DNA of 64,000 nt from VRUE01 sp963718755 (GCA_963718755.1 OY970376.1:1612001-1676000); one strand, 5' to 3'. Positions 17,483 to 25,669 are shown, counted from the first letter of the stretch. Notes: a model not told the origin generated them from the letters alone. Made by a program: numbers and translations.

Positions 17483-17777
17483 GCGCCGAGCCTGTCAGCT
17501 ATTTCTCTATGAGTCTACAGAATATAAGTAGCTAATTACGATGCTCATAACCCCACACTTATGCGTACCTAGAAAAAAATCCTCGCTGCAGAACTAAAGG
17601 CGAAACAACACCATTTAGAATGCTCGGGTTAATTTCCAAACCTCCAGCGACAATAGTGTGTCATTGGCGCCGGTCGGTGTGTAGAAAGCTAGGTGTTGTT
17701 AGCTATCCCATCGCTGCGCGGCGAGGTACCTGCCGGTTGTCGTGAGGGTACCCACCTGTCGTCGGGCCCAAACCACG
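17483..17777. other. AT-rich non-coding stretch downstream of tRNA-Asp
   Basis: About 295 bp with clearly lower GC than the surroundings in its first ~170 bp (runs such as AGAATATAAGTAGCTAATTA and AGAAAAAAATCC). No credible ORF, tRNA or clear inverted repeat was seen. It lies upstream of the XRE gene and downstream of the methyltransferase stop. It may hold the XRE promoter, and is a candidate scar of a lost element. No direct repeat of the tRNA-Asp 3' end was found here by eye. Confidence 0.5.
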
Positions 17778-18602
17778 CTACGTCTTAAGCCTATGCAGGG
17801 GTCCGACGGGCTTAGCGCTGCGGGCGATGTAGACGACCTTGGAGTGCGTCAGTTCCTCCACCGGTTGCTTCGGAACTGCGTCGAACCCATGGCCGTAGAC
17901 CCCGAGGCACTCCAGGCCCGCTGACTCGAGCAGAGCGCGAACTTCCGCCTCGGGAAAATGGCGCTGTCGGTGGATGTGAGCCTCCACCTCCGGTGCGTCC
18001 TCCGTCTCGACTTCGAAGCGCGCTTCGCTGATCGACCCCGGCGCCGCGTCGGCCGAGCCTTGGCCGCGCCAGATCAACCGCCGGCCGCCCCGCTCCACCC
18101 GCTGTTCTTCGGCGAAGAACGTGCGATAGGCCTGCAGCGTGTTGACGTCGAACATCAGCAGCCCGTCGGGGGCCAGGTTGGCCTTCATCCCGCCCAGCGC
18201 TTCGCCAAGCTCCTCTCCACTGAGCAGGTAGTTGACCGCGTCGTCCAGCGCCCAGACGAGATCGAACTCGCCGAACGCAGGCAGCTTCCGCATGTCTGCC
18301 ACCGACAACCGCGCCGTGCCGCGGGCCTTGACCCGGGCCAGCTCCAGCATCGATGGCGAGATGTCGCAAGCGGTGACCTCCCATCCCCGCTCGAGCATGG
18401 GTAGGAAGCTCTTCCCGGTTCCGCAGCCGACGTCGAGCAGGCGACGCCCGCGCAACCCGTGGCTGCGGGCCTTGGGAAGGATGTTGCCCAGCCACAGCTC
18501 GTAGTCGTGGTGAGCGGTGAAATCGTCATAGACGGGGGCGATTGCCTCATAGGCCTGCTCGGCCCACTGGCTCCCCGACCGGACTGCTGACACTGCCTCC
18601 AT
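17778..18602 (-). CDS. Class I SAM-dependent methyltransferase
   Basis: A protein of 274 residues from the ATG at 18602. The frame is open further upstream, but the extension would run through the divergent sigma-factor gene and does not resemble protein. Residues ~10-25 (SQWAEQAYEAIAPVYDDFT) are the usual N-terminal helix. Motif I is LLDVGCGTGKSFLPML (~53-68), followed by VTACDISPSMLELA and FDLVWALDDAVNYL (acidic motif II region), then NLAPDGLLMFDVNTLQ. This is the Methyltransf_25/11 type; the substrate is unknown. It is divergent from the ECF sigma-factor gene with only 18 bp between the starts used here. Confidence 0.88.
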   Translation of the reverse strand: MEAVSAVRSGSQWAEQAYEAIAPVYDDFTAHHDYELWLGNILPKARSHGLRGRRLLDVGCGTGKSFLPMLERGWEVTACDISPSMLELARVKARGTARLSVADMRKLPAFGEFDLVWALDDAVNYLLSGEELGEALGGMKANLAPDGLLMFDVNTLQAYRTFFAEEQRVERGGRRLIWRGQGSADAAPGSISEARFEVETEDAPEVEAHIHRQRHFPEAEVRALLESAGLECLGVYGHGFDAVPKQPVEELTHSKVVYIARSAKPVGPLHRLKT

Positions 18603-18620
18603 GGCCCGGGAGACCACTGA

Positions 18621-19184
18621 ATGTTCTATAAGGTTCCATTGATCAAATCTGCTAGTCTGATCCGCATCGTGGAGGTCCGTCGTCTCGACCATCGGGTGGA
18701 CAGGGGAGCAGATCCGGGCGAGTCCTGGGACTGGGATGAGGTCCACAGGATCTGTCTCAGCTTTGCCTTCCGCTACGCGAAGAACCGCACGGAGGCCGAG
18801 GACATCGCCCAGGACTCGATGGTTCGAGCCTGGCGGAAACGGAACACGCTGCGCAACGCCGCGGCTCGTAAGTCGTGGTTGGGGACGATCGTCCGCAACG
18901 AGGCGCTGCGCGAGTTCGCTCGCAACCGGCCCTCGCCGAGCGATCTGATCGAAGTGATCCACGGCAGCGACGACGAGCGCGTCCTGGCCACGGTCGAACG
19001 CGCCGATCTACACGCAGCGCTGGCGCGGCTGAACAAACGCGATCGCCAATTGGTGCGGCTGCGCTACGACGAGGACATGACCCAGGAGGCCATCGCCCAT
19101 CGCCTCGGCATCCCTCTGGGCACGGTCAAGGTCCGCCTGCACCGGGTGCGGGCAAAGCTGCGGCGCGAGATCGGCGCTTTTTAG
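18621..19184 (+). CDS. ECF-type RNA polymerase sigma factor (sigma-70 family)
   Basis: Up to 187 residues. Sigma region 2 is HRICLSFAFRYAKNRTEAEDIAQDSMVRAWRKR (residues ~40-72), and region 4 is LNKRDRQLVRLRYDEDMTQEAIAHRLGIPLGTVKVRLHRVRAKLRR (~138-182). The layout is that of ECF sigma factors, which direct RNA polymerase to a small regulon. The start is uncertain: ATG at 18621 leaves only 18 bp to the divergent methyltransferase, while GTG codons at 18669 and 18696 would leave a more normal promoter region and remove residues that look unlike the family. No anti-sigma factor gene follows; a TetR gene on the other strand does. Confidence 0.85.
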   Translation: MFYKVPLIKSASLIRIVEVRRLDHRVDRGADPGESWDWDEVHRICLSFAFRYAKNRTEAEDIAQDSMVRAWRKRNTLRNAAARKSWLGTIVRNEALREFARNRPSPSDLIEVIHGSDDERVLATVERADLHAALARLNKRDRQLVRLRYDEDMTQEAIAHRLGIPLGTVKVRLHRVRAKLRREIGAF

Positions 19185-19222
19185 AGAACTGGGGAGGCGG
19201 GCGGCAGGCGAGGCGCGGGGCC

Positions 19223-19828
19223 TCAGCCGGCCGCTGCCCGGCGCATCTCTTCGGTTGCCGCGCCGGGACCGATGTAGGGGACGAGTAGCGCGAAGAGCAG
19301 ATCGGGAAGCAGCTGCGGCAGTCGCTCCGCCCGTCCGGTCAGCAGCTCGTCGAAGATCAGGCCGGAGACGGCACCCGCCGCCATCAGGGCGATGTTGTCG
19401 GGCAGCTCGCGTCCGCCGGCCAGCTCCTCGCCGTCCTCGAGGAACTCGGTGAACCGGGTGATCGCGTTCCAGTGACGCTGGCGGGCGTCGGCGCCGGCGG
19501 CGGCGACCTCGACGATCGCCGTCCGCGCCAGTTGGGGGTCGAGGGCGAACATCTCGACGATCGTCGTCAGTCCGATCCGCACCCGCTCCAGCCAGGTCTG
19601 CTCTCCGTTGCAGCGAGCGACCACTTCGTCCAGAACCCGCTCGGTCACCATGTCGTAGGCGGCGAGGAAGCACTCGTGCTTGTCCTCGAAGTGCTTGTAG
19701 AAGGTGGTGCGGGAGACGTCGGCCTCGGCGATCACGTCGGCAACCGAGGTTGCCTTGTAGCCCTGGTGGCCGACTACGCGCACCATCGCTTCCAGAATCA
19801 GTTGACGCCGCGTTTCGCTGCCAGCCAT
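19223..19828 (-). CDS. TetR/AcrR family regulator (array member 3)
   Basis: A protein of 201 residues using the ATG at 19828; an ATG at 19870 would add 14 unconvincing residues. The HTH domain reads ILEAMVRVVGHQGY, then ATSVADVIAEADVSRTTFYKHF and HECFLAAYD. The ligand domain contains IVEVAAAGADARQRHW and ALLVPYIGPGAA and is closely similar to the TetR at 6386-7003, suggesting a duplication. It is the last of three TetR genes on the minus strand. The 65-bp gap upstream carries short palindromic AT-rich sequence that may be an operator or promoter. The regulated pathway is unknown. Confidence 0.9.
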   Translation of the reverse strand: MAGSETRRQLILEAMVRVVGHQGYKATSVADVIAEADVSRTTFYKHFEDKHECFLAAYDMVTERVLDEVVARCNGEQTWLERVRIGLTTIVEMFALDPQLARTAIVEVAAAGADARQRHWNAITRFTEFLEDGEELAGGRELPDNIALMAAGAVSGLIFDELLTGRAERLPQLLPDLLFALLVPYIGPGAATEEMRRAAAG

Positions 19829-19893
19829 CGGCCCGCCCGCCAGGGTTGAACTATCGGGTATATGGATCATAGCGGCAACGTGTACGTGGGCGT

Positions 19894-20562
19894 TTATCGA
19901 GTCAGCCTCTCGACCTCCCTAGCTGCCGCATCCGGGCCGATATACGGGACTAGCGTGGCAAAAAGCACGTCGGAAAGCAAACCGGGAAGTTGCTCCGCCC
20001 GACCGGCGACGAGCTCGTCCGAGATCAGGCCGGTGACCCCGCCGATCGCCATGCGCGACGTATTGGCGGGCAGGTTGCGTCCCCCGGGGGCGAAGTCCCG
20101 GCCGTCGTCGAAGAGCGGAATCAGCCGCTGGATCGCGGCTCGGTAGCGGCGCTGCGCGGCCGGCCCGGCCCGGCCGACGTCGACCAGTGAGAGCCGCGCC
20201 AGGGCCGGCTCCGCGGCAAGCGTCTCGAGTAGAGCGGCGAGCCCGGCCGCTGCCCGGTCGGGCCAGGCCTGCTGGGACTCATAGGCCTTGATCACGCGTC
20301 GTACGAGCATCTCGACCGCGTTGTCGTAGGCGGCGAGAAAGCAGGCCTCCCTGTCCTCGTAGAGCTCGTAGAAGGTCGTGCGGGAGACGCCCGCCTCCTT
20401 GGTCAGGTCGCCGATCGTCATCGCCCCGTAGCCCTTCTCGGCGACCACGCGCACCGCTGCCTCGAGCAGGCGCTCGCGCTGCGAGCGCGCCACGACCTCC
20501 GGCGGCAGCCGGTGACGCCCGCGCGGAGGGCGCCACCGATCCCCCACCCCTGCCCGCTCCAC
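19894..20562 (-). CDS. TetR/AcrR family regulator (array member 2)
   Basis: A protein of 222 residues. A ~20-residue Arg/Pro-rich lead precedes the HTH: RSQRERLLEAAVRVVAEKGY, then AMTIGDLTKEAGVSRTTFYELYEDREACFLAAYD. The C-terminal domain ends LFATLVPYIGPDAA, the same end motif as the other TetR proteins here. Its start is 5 nt after the stop of the upstream TetR gene, so the two are almost certainly cotranscribed. The ligand and targets are unknown. Confidence 0.9.
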   Translation of the reverse strand: MERAGVGDRWRPPRGRHRLPPEVVARSQRERLLEAAVRVVAEKGYGAMTIGDLTKEAGVSRTTFYELYEDREACFLAAYDNAVEMLVRRVIKAYESQQAWPDRAAAGLAALLETLAAEPALARLSLVDVGRAGPAAQRRYRAAIQRLIPLFDDGRDFAPGGRNLPANTSRMAIGGVTGLISDELVAGRAEQLPGLLSDVLFATLVPYIGPDAAAREVERLTR

Positions 20563-20567
20563 TCCGG

Positions 20568-21281
20568 TCAGCCTCCGGGGGAGCTCAGGAGCTTCTCGGC
20601 CTCGCGCGATTGGCGCAGCGCCTCCTCCTGGCCGAGGTAGGGAACGGTCGTGATGTAGACGATGTCCGGCAGCAGCTCGCGCAGCCGCTCGGCGTTGCCG
20701 GCGAGGATCTGGCCGACGATCAACGACTCGGCGCCGGAGAGCGCCGCGCGGCCGGCGCTGGAGGGAATCGCTTCCTCCTCGACCGGGTCGTCGCGGCCGC
20801 GGTCGAGCAGCGATTGCAGCACCCGCTTGCCCGAGGCGTAGAGCTCGAAGGCGCGCTCGCCCGAGGCGGGCGCCTCGACCAGCGCCATGCGGGCGAAGGC
20901 CGGGCGGCTTGCCAGCAGGTCGAGGAACTCGGCGGCGGCGTCACGGACCATCGTCGCCCACGGCTTGTCGGCCGAGTAGACCGAGAGGATCCGGCCCATC
21001 GCGTCGGCCAGCGAGACCTCCATCGCCGCGTGGAAGCAGTCCTCCTTGTCCTTGAAGAGCTCGTAGAAGGTGGCCCGCGAGACGCCCGCCGGCTCGCAGA
21101 TGTCGGCGATCGTAGTCGCGTTGTAGCCCTTGGTCGAGCAGCTCTCGGCCATCGCCACCAGGATCCGTTCCCGCTGGGAGTGGGCTACCAGCGGCTCGGC
21201 GAGATCTTCACGTCCGGCCGGGAGATGCTCCTTCTCGATCAGCCCGCTGAGGTTCACGGTAAACGCGATTGTACACCCCAC
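20568..21281 (-). CDS. TetR/AcrR family regulator (array member 1)
   Basis: A protein of up to 237 residues. A GTG at 21257 is an alternative that removes eight residues. The HTH is SQRERILVAMAESCSTKGY, then ATTIADICEPAGVSRATFYELF and EDCFHAAME. The C-terminal domain (LRELLPDIVYITTVPYLGQEEA) keeps the VPYxG end motif of its neighbours but is otherwise the most divergent of the three. It is the promoter-proximal gene of the array. TGTACA hexamers at 21270, 21388 and 21429 lie over and upstream of the start and suggest autoregulation or shared control with the divergent S51 peptidase gene. Confidence 0.9.
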   Translation of the reverse strand: MGCTIAFTVNLSGLIEKEHLPAGREDLAEPLVAHSQRERILVAMAESCSTKGYNATTIADICEPAGVSRATFYELFKDKEDCFHAAMEVSLADAMGRILSVYSADKPWATMVRDAAAEFLDLLASRPAFARMALVEAPASGERAFELYASGKRVLQSLLDRGRDDPVEEEAIPSSAGRAALSGAESLIVGQILAGNAERLRELLPDIVYITTVPYLGQEEALRQSREAEKLLSSPGG

Positions 21282-21434
21282 CCATGGTTCTGTGGACGAG
21301 GCAGTACCGAGTTAACAAACCATCTCCGCTTGGGAACTGAGGCGGGATGGCCGCGTCCCGCCACTCGGATAGTGCAGCGAGACGCACTGTACACGCGGGC
21401 GAGAGGGCTACCCAAAACTTCGGACCGCTGTACA
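21270..21434. promoter_or_regulatory. Divergent promoter region with three TGTACA hexamers
   Basis: Between the TetR array and the S51 peptidase start (21470), TGTACA occurs at 21270-21275, 21388-21393 and 21429-21434. TGTACA is self-complementary and matches the half-site of the 7051-7066 palindrome. The first copy overlaps the putative TetR start region. I infer a possible TetR-type operator set for the two divergent transcripts. Confidence 0.3.
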
Positions 21435-21469
21435 AGCGAGTTTGGCCGCTTCCTCGCAACCATTTGACG

Positions 21470-22234
21470 ATGAAGAAGCTGCGCCAGATCGTCGCTTTCG
21501 GTGGGGGCGGGTTCTCGATGGAGTCGGGCAACCCGCTGCTGGACGACTACGTGCTCGGGCTGACGGGAGCGCGACGACCACGGGTCTGCTTCATGCCCAC
21601 GGCCAGCGGCGACGCCGACCACTACATCGTCCGCTTCTACCGGGCCTTTCCCGCCGACCGCTGCGAGGCGAGCCACATCTCGCTCTTTCGCCGCGAGCAG
21701 GGTCCGGAGGACCTGCGCGCGCACCTGCTCGATCAGGACCTGATCTACGTCGGCGGTGGGAGCGTCATCAGCTTGCTCGGGGTCTGGAGGGCACACGGAA
21801 TCGATGTGATCCTGCGCGAGGCCTGGGAGCGGGGTGTCGTGCTCTGCGGCCTCTCGGCCGGCTCGCTCTGCTGGTTCTCCGACGCGGTCACCGGCTTCCA
21901 CGGCGCGCCGCGGCCGGTCGAGGGGCTGGGGTTGCTGCCGTTCAGCAACTGCGTCCACTACGAGCCCCGCTCCAGTCGCCGCCGCGCCTACCACGACCTG
22001 CTCCGTGCCGGCATGCGTCCGGGATACGCGGCCGAGGACGGCGCGGCGCTGCATTTCGTCGGCAGCGAGCTGCGCCGAGTGGTCGCCTCGCGGCCCGAGG
22101 CGCGGGGATACCGCCTCGACGCGGTCGGGGACCGGGTGGTGGAGATGAGGATCGCCACCGCGTACCTCGGCGACGCCGGCGCGCCGCCCTTCGTACCGCT
22201 GCCGGAGGCGATGTCGACGGCAGTCGCGGCATGA
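21470..22234 (+). CDS. Peptidase S51 (dipeptidase E-like), copy 1
   Basis: A protein of 254 residues from ATG at 21470 (MKKLRQIVAFGGGGF). The S51 layout is clear: RVCFMPTASGDADHYIVRFY, DLIYVGGGSVISLLGVWR, then the nucleophile elbow VVLCGLSAGSLCWF (Ser of SAGS, near residue 128), and LPFSNCVHYEPR with the putative catalytic His. Family members cleave Asp-X dipeptides or are cyanophycinase-like serine peptidases. No signal peptide, so cytoplasmic. It is followed by a second S51 gene in the same direction, with a strong hairpin between them. Confidence 0.9.
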   Translation: MKKLRQIVAFGGGGFSMESGNPLLDDYVLGLTGARRPRVCFMPTASGDADHYIVRFYRAFPADRCEASHISLFRREQGPEDLRAHLLDQDLIYVGGGSVISLLGVWRAHGIDVILREAWERGVVLCGLSAGSLCWFSDAVTGFHGAPRPVEGLGLLPFSNCVHYEPRSSRRRAYHDLLRAGMRPGYAAEDGAALHFVGSELRRVVASRPEARGYRLDAVGDRVVEMRIATAYLGDAGAPPFVPLPEAMSTAVAA

Positions 22235-22242
22235 CGGGCGCA

Positions 22243-22287
22243 CGCGTTCGTCCCTTGTCCCCCTATGCACCACAAAGGACGAACGCG
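22243..22287 (+). promoter_or_regulatory. Long intercistronic hairpin before the second S51 gene
   Basis: CGCGTTCGTCCCTTGT (22243-22258) pairs with ACAAAGGACGAACGCG (22272-22287) at 15 of 16 positions around a 13-nt loop. The AAGGA in the right arm is the best ribosome site for the ATG at 22293, so folding would hide it. It could regulate translation of the second peptidase or stabilise or attenuate the transcript. Confidence 0.6.
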
Positions 22288-22292
22288 CTCCG

Positions 22293-23084
22293 ATGATCAC
22301 CCGCGTCCTCACTCTCGGCGGGCACGACTTCACCTCGCGCCCCCAGGACCGCGCCGTCTGCGAGCTGATGCTGCGGCTGGCGACGACCCGCGCCGGCGGT
22401 CGACCGCGGATCTGCATCCTGCCGACCGCCAGCGGCGACACCTCGGAGCAGATCGGCCGCTTCTACTCGGCCTTCGGCGAGCGGCCCTGCGACCCCTCCG
22501 ACCTTTCCCTCTTTCGTCTCGGCACCCGGCCGATGGAGCTGCGTGACCACCTGCTCGAGCAGGACCTGATCTACGTCGGCGGCGGCAGTCTGCTCAATCT
22601 GCTCGCGGTCTGGGAAGCGCACGAGCTGAGCGCGATCCTCAGCCTCGCCTGGCGTCAGGGGATCGTCCTCGCCGGCCAGAGCGCCGGCGCGATGTGCTGG
22701 TTCGAGGCCGGCATCACCAAGTCTTCGGGCAAGCCCCTTCCCGGAGCGGGGCTGGGCCTGCTGAACGGCAGCCTCTGCGTCCACTACAACAACGAACCCG
22801 ACCGCCGCGCCGCCTACCTCGACGCGGTTGCCGACGGGATGCCCGGCGGCTACGGGCTCGACGACTACGCCGGCCTGATCTGGGAGGGAACAGGCCCCCC
22901 CTCAGCCGTCACCGCCCAGCGCGGCGCCCGCGCCTACCGGGTGGCCAAGGGCGAGGACGGCGTCCTCGAGTCCCCACTCCCGGCCCGCTTCCTCCCGGCC
23001 CCAGCTCCCGCAGCCCTGCGCGAGGACATAGCTGAGTTCCGCAGGATCACGGCGATGCGCAAAAAGGCGGGCTGGCTCGGCTAG
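22293..23084 (+). CDS. Peptidase S51 (dipeptidase E-like), copy 2
   Basis: A protein of 263 residues starting at ATG 22293. It is a paralogue of the preceding gene: RICILPTASGDTSEQIGRFY, DLIYVGGGSLLNLLAVWE, then IVLAGQSAGAMCWF with the nucleophilic Ser, and GSLCVHYNNEP with the His. The SAGAM form is closer to canonical S51 than the SAGSL of copy 1. No export signal. The tandem pair may have diverged in specificity. It converges with the nucleotidyltransferase gene, overlapping by 4 nt. Confidence 0.9.
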   Translation: MITRVLTLGGHDFTSRPQDRAVCELMLRLATTRAGGRPRICILPTASGDTSEQIGRFYSAFGERPCDPSDLSLFRLGTRPMELRDHLLEQDLIYVGGGSLLNLLAVWEAHELSAILSLAWRQGIVLAGQSAGAMCWFEAGITKSSGKPLPGAGLGLLNGSLCVHYNNEPDRRAAYLDAVADGMPGGYGLDDYAGLIWEGTGPPSAVTAQRGARAYRVAKGEDGVLESPLPARFLPAPAPAALREDIAEFRRITAMRKKAGWLG

Positions 23085-23944
23085 GGCCGGCTGATCTGCT
23101 CGGCCCCGAGCCCGGCCGCCACGAGCAGATCCTGCGCCAGGACGGAAACCGAAGCCGCGACGGTCGCCGGCTCGCCGACGCCGGCCTCCGCGCGGCCAGC
23201 CATGGTCGAGCCGTCTGCATCGGGTCCGGCGGCGAAGAGCTTGGCGAGATAGTCGAGGGCTTGCTCGGTCACGGCGGCGCTGAACGACTCGCGCCGAAGA
23301 AGCGACAGTCTCTGTGCCAGGTCAGCCGTGTCAACCGCGACCAGGAGGCGATAGATGTCGTGGGCATCCTTGTCTCGGAGGCGGGCTCCCTCCCTGGTCC
23401 TTCGCTCGCCGATCTTGTGAAGCTTGGCCACGAGCAGTGCCCCCGGGCCGGCGAGCCGTACGGTGAAAGCTCGACCGTCCACCTGGGGGGCCAGGGAGTG
23501 AATCTCCTCGATTGAGTTGTCGACGATCGTCCCCTCGAGCCCGGTTGCCCTTCGCATCGATCCGTTGTCGTGTGGAGGTAGCCGGGCACCTCGGCGGTTC
23601 GAGGCTGAAGGACCGGCCATGGCCTCGGGGACCATTAGATCGACCGGAATGCCGTCCGGGCTGAGCCACCTCCCTGGCTGCGGGCTTTCCAAGTCCTTGC
23701 GAAAGCCCGCCCCTTCGATCGCCCGCTCGACCAGTGGGTCGTCCTGCAACTTGCCCTGGTCGATGGCGATATCGGCGTCTTTGGTTTCCTCGGCGATTGC
23801 CACGTCCACATCGCCGGTGTGGAAGTAGAGGGCCTGCGCCCCGATCACGATCAGGGCGTCGAGTTGATCCTCGAGGGCTTCGAGGGCGTCGAGGAGGGCC
23901 GCGCGGGTGCGAACCCGAAGATCAGCATCGCCAGAGCGATTCAT
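23081..23944 (-). CDS. AbiEii-like nucleotidyltransferase (putative toxin)
   Basis: A protein of 287 residues using the ATG at 23944 (MNRSGDADL). The nucleotidyltransferase core is visible: LIVIGAQALYFHTG (the hG-x-x motif, near residue 35), the acidic pair in KDADIAIDQG (near residue 57), and a third acidic strand GIPVDLMVPEA. The middle section LVAKLHKIGER and KDAHDIYRLLVAVD matches the helical part of AbiEii/MNT-type enzymes. In characterised type IV systems such toxins transfer nucleotides to tRNA or proteins. Its start lies within the 3' end of the upstream wHTH gene (23-nt overlap), so the pair is coupled. Toxin activity is inferred, not shown. Confidence 0.7.
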   Translation of the reverse strand: MNRSGDADLRVRTRAALLDALEALEDQLDALIVIGAQALYFHTGDVDVAIAEETKDADIAIDQGKLQDDPLVERAIEGAGFRKDLESPQPGRWLSPDGIPVDLMVPEAMAGPSASNRRGARLPPHDNGSMRRATGLEGTIVDNSIEEIHSLAPQVDGRAFTVRLAGPGALLVAKLHKIGERRTREGARLRDKDAHDIYRLLVAVDTADLAQRLSLLRRESFSAAVTEQALDYLAKLFAAGPDADGSTMAGRAEAGVGEPATVAASVSVLAQDLLVAAGLGAEQISRP

Positions 23945-25025
23945 TGCCCTCCATCCAATCAAGGAGAGCGTCCGCCTCTGCGGGTGCCCTGCCGGGCCCG
24001 TTCAACAGGTCGGCCGCGATCTGGCTCGGTGCGGCCACCTGCAGGCCTTCCCGTTCGCCGGCTCTCGCGAAGACGACATCGTCGGGCGGGCGGGCGAGGA
24101 GCACGTTCGCTCCGGTTTCGACCGGCCTTAGTTCGAGCTGCCCAGCGAGCTCGGCTGGACTATCGGTGTAGATCAAGGCCAAGCGCGCCTGTGCGTATTC
24201 CTCGAAGAAGGCGGCAGCTGCGGATCCGGTCAGCACATAGCGGCCAGGCCCCGTCACTTCGTTGAGTCTCTGCAGGACTGATTCGATGCCGCGCGGCGCG
24301 AGCATCCGCATGGCGTTTGCCTCCAGGTCAAGCTCGTAGTCCTCGGCCCAGCGCTCGAGGATGGGCCTCCACTCAACCCGCACGATCGGCCCTCGCGGTT
24401 GTCGCTCCACCAGGTCCTCGCGTTCCAAGAAGTCCACGACGCGGTATCCGGCGCCGGTTGACACCTCGCTTCGTTTGACTAGTTCCGGCACGGTGATCGG
24501 AGGAGCGAAATCGACCAAGGCTCGAACGACGCGAGCGGCGATCGGGCCGCGGAAGCTGTTCCGGGGGCGGCCTGGGCCCCGCCACGGGTCACGCACCGCT
24601 CCTATGTCACGGAGGAAAAGAGCCGGTTCGGCGAGCACCAGGTAGAGATTCCCCGTCACGTCTGCATAGGGGAGTTCCTCCGCCTCGAGGCGTTCTCTAA
24701 CCCGTGCATTCAAGTAGCGCGCGCCAACCATGAATGCGTCAGCGGGAGAGAGCTCCGGCGCCAGATCGCGAATCCGTCGTTTGACCGTTGGAACGTCGCG
24801 AGCCTCGAACGTGCCTTGGGTCTGGATGATCACGCGACTGGCTTCGCCGTTGGCTGCGCCGATTTGGACGACCGCGTCTACCCCTCGATCCGGTCCTTTG
24901 GGAGCATCGAGAACGTCGAGCGTCCACTGACGGGGCAGGCGAGAACGGATCGTTTCGACGACGCCGGTTACGAGCTCTCGCGGCGTGAGAGGGGGACCGG
25001 GGGACTCGTTTGGTCGGGCGTTCAT
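23922..25025 (-). CDS. AbiEi-like winged-helix protein (putative antitoxin/repressor)
   Basis: A protein of 367 residues starting at ATG. The N-terminal ~130 residues (DVLDAPKGPDRGVDAVVQIG...) were not recognised. A winged helix-turn-helix follows at ~170-235 (ARVVRALVDFAPPITVPELV, then STGAGYRVVDFLEREDLVER). The C-terminal domain has YVLTGSAAAAFFEEYA and ends VAAPSQIAADLLNGPGRAPAEADALLDW, a pattern common to AbiEi-type antitoxins and related transcriptional regulators. An inverted repeat lies 11 bp upstream of the start, as expected for autoregulation. It is translationally coupled to the nucleotidyltransferase downstream. It is longer than typical AbiEi (~200-280), so a distinct subfamily is likely. 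Confidence 0.65.
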   Translation of the reverse strand: MNARPNESPGPPLTPRELVTGVVETIRSRLPRQWTLDVLDAPKGPDRGVDAVVQIGAANGEASRVIIQTQGTFEARDVPTVKRRIRDLAPELSPADAFMVGARYLNARVRERLEAEELPYADVTGNLYLVLAEPALFLRDIGAVRDPWRGPGRPRNSFRGPIAARVVRALVDFAPPITVPELVKRSEVSTGAGYRVVDFLEREDLVERQPRGPIVRVEWRPILERWAEDYELDLEANAMRMLAPRGIESVLQRLNEVTGPGRYVLTGSAAAAFFEEYAQARLALIYTDSPAELAGQLELRPVETGANVLLARPPDDVVFARAGEREGLQVAAPSQIAADLLNGPGRAPAEADALLDWMEGNESLWRC

Positions 25026-25035
25026 TTCGAAATAA

Positions 25036-25064
25036 GCCTAGTTCCGCTGGCGGATGAACTAGGC
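25036..25064. promoter_or_regulatory. Inverted repeat upstream of the AbiE-like operon
   Basis: GCCTAGTTC (25036-25044) and GAACTAGGC (25056-25064) are perfect 9-bp arms around an 11-bp centre. A smaller palindrome CAACTCTAGTTG follows at 25080-25091 with the same AACT/AGTT core. The position 11 bp before the start of the winged-helix gene suggests an autoregulatory operator, as known for AbiEi. Confidence 0.6.
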
Positions 25065-25138
25065 AATTTTCGGAACGTGCAACTCTAGTTGCGCGCTTTC
25101 TGCCTGCCGTGGCGGGGCGAACTTGCTCCTGCGCCAGA

Positions 25139-25669
25139 TCAACCGCCGCCGGCAGCAGGCGGCGCAGTCGGGTCGTCGCTCTCCTCACCGGGCGCCTCGC
25201 GCGCGATGTAGTCCTCGGCCAGCAGCAGGTTGTCCTTCGACCGCTCGACCACGTTGAGCAGGTCGCCCATCAGCGCCACCTCCTCGACCTGCTCCTTGAC
25301 GAACCACTGCATGAAGTGCTCGGCCCGGTAGTCCTTGATCTCGCGCGCCAGCTCGAACAGGGCGAAGATCTCCTCGCTGACCCGTTTCTCCTGCTCCAGC
25401 GCCATCTTGACCGGCGCCATCCCACCGGAGTAGCTCGTCTCCTGTGACTTGATGTCGGGGATGTGGACCTCCTCGCCGACGTCGAGCAGGTACTGGACCA
25501 TCATCATCGCGTGCTCACGCTCCTCCAGCGCCTGCCGGTAGAAGAACTGGGCGAGCCGGGGGAGGGTCTCAGCGTCGTAATAGACCGCTGCTCCCACATA
25601 CTGCTGGGAAGCCGCGAACTCATTAGCAATCTGCTCATTCAACGCGTCAGCAAAGCTCTTCTCAGCCAC
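25139..25669 (-). CDS. Ferritin-like diiron protein
   Basis: A protein of 176 residues from GTG at 25669, preceded by AAGGAG with 5-nt spacing, which decides the start; the upstream open frame runs into the palindromic repeat. The ferritin four-helix pattern is present: NEQIANEFAASQQYVGAAVY (Glu ligand), FFYRQALEEREHAMMMVQYL (E..EREH ligands), LFELAREIKDYRAEHFMQWF and EQVEEVALMGDLLNVVE. This is the bacterial non-haem ferritin type, which oxidises Fe(II) and stores iron. A C-terminal acidic then Pro/Gly-rich tail (GEESDDPTAPPAAGGG) extends the usual length. No obvious Fur-type box was seen. Confidence 0.9.
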   Translation of the reverse strand: MAEKSFADALNEQIANEFAASQQYVGAAVYYDAETLPRLAQFFYRQALEEREHAMMMVQYLLDVGEEVHIPDIKSQETSYSGGMAPVKMALEQEKRVSEEIFALFELAREIKDYRAEHFMQWFVKEQVEEVALMGDLLNVVERSKDNLLLAEDYIAREAPGEESDDPTAPPAAGGG

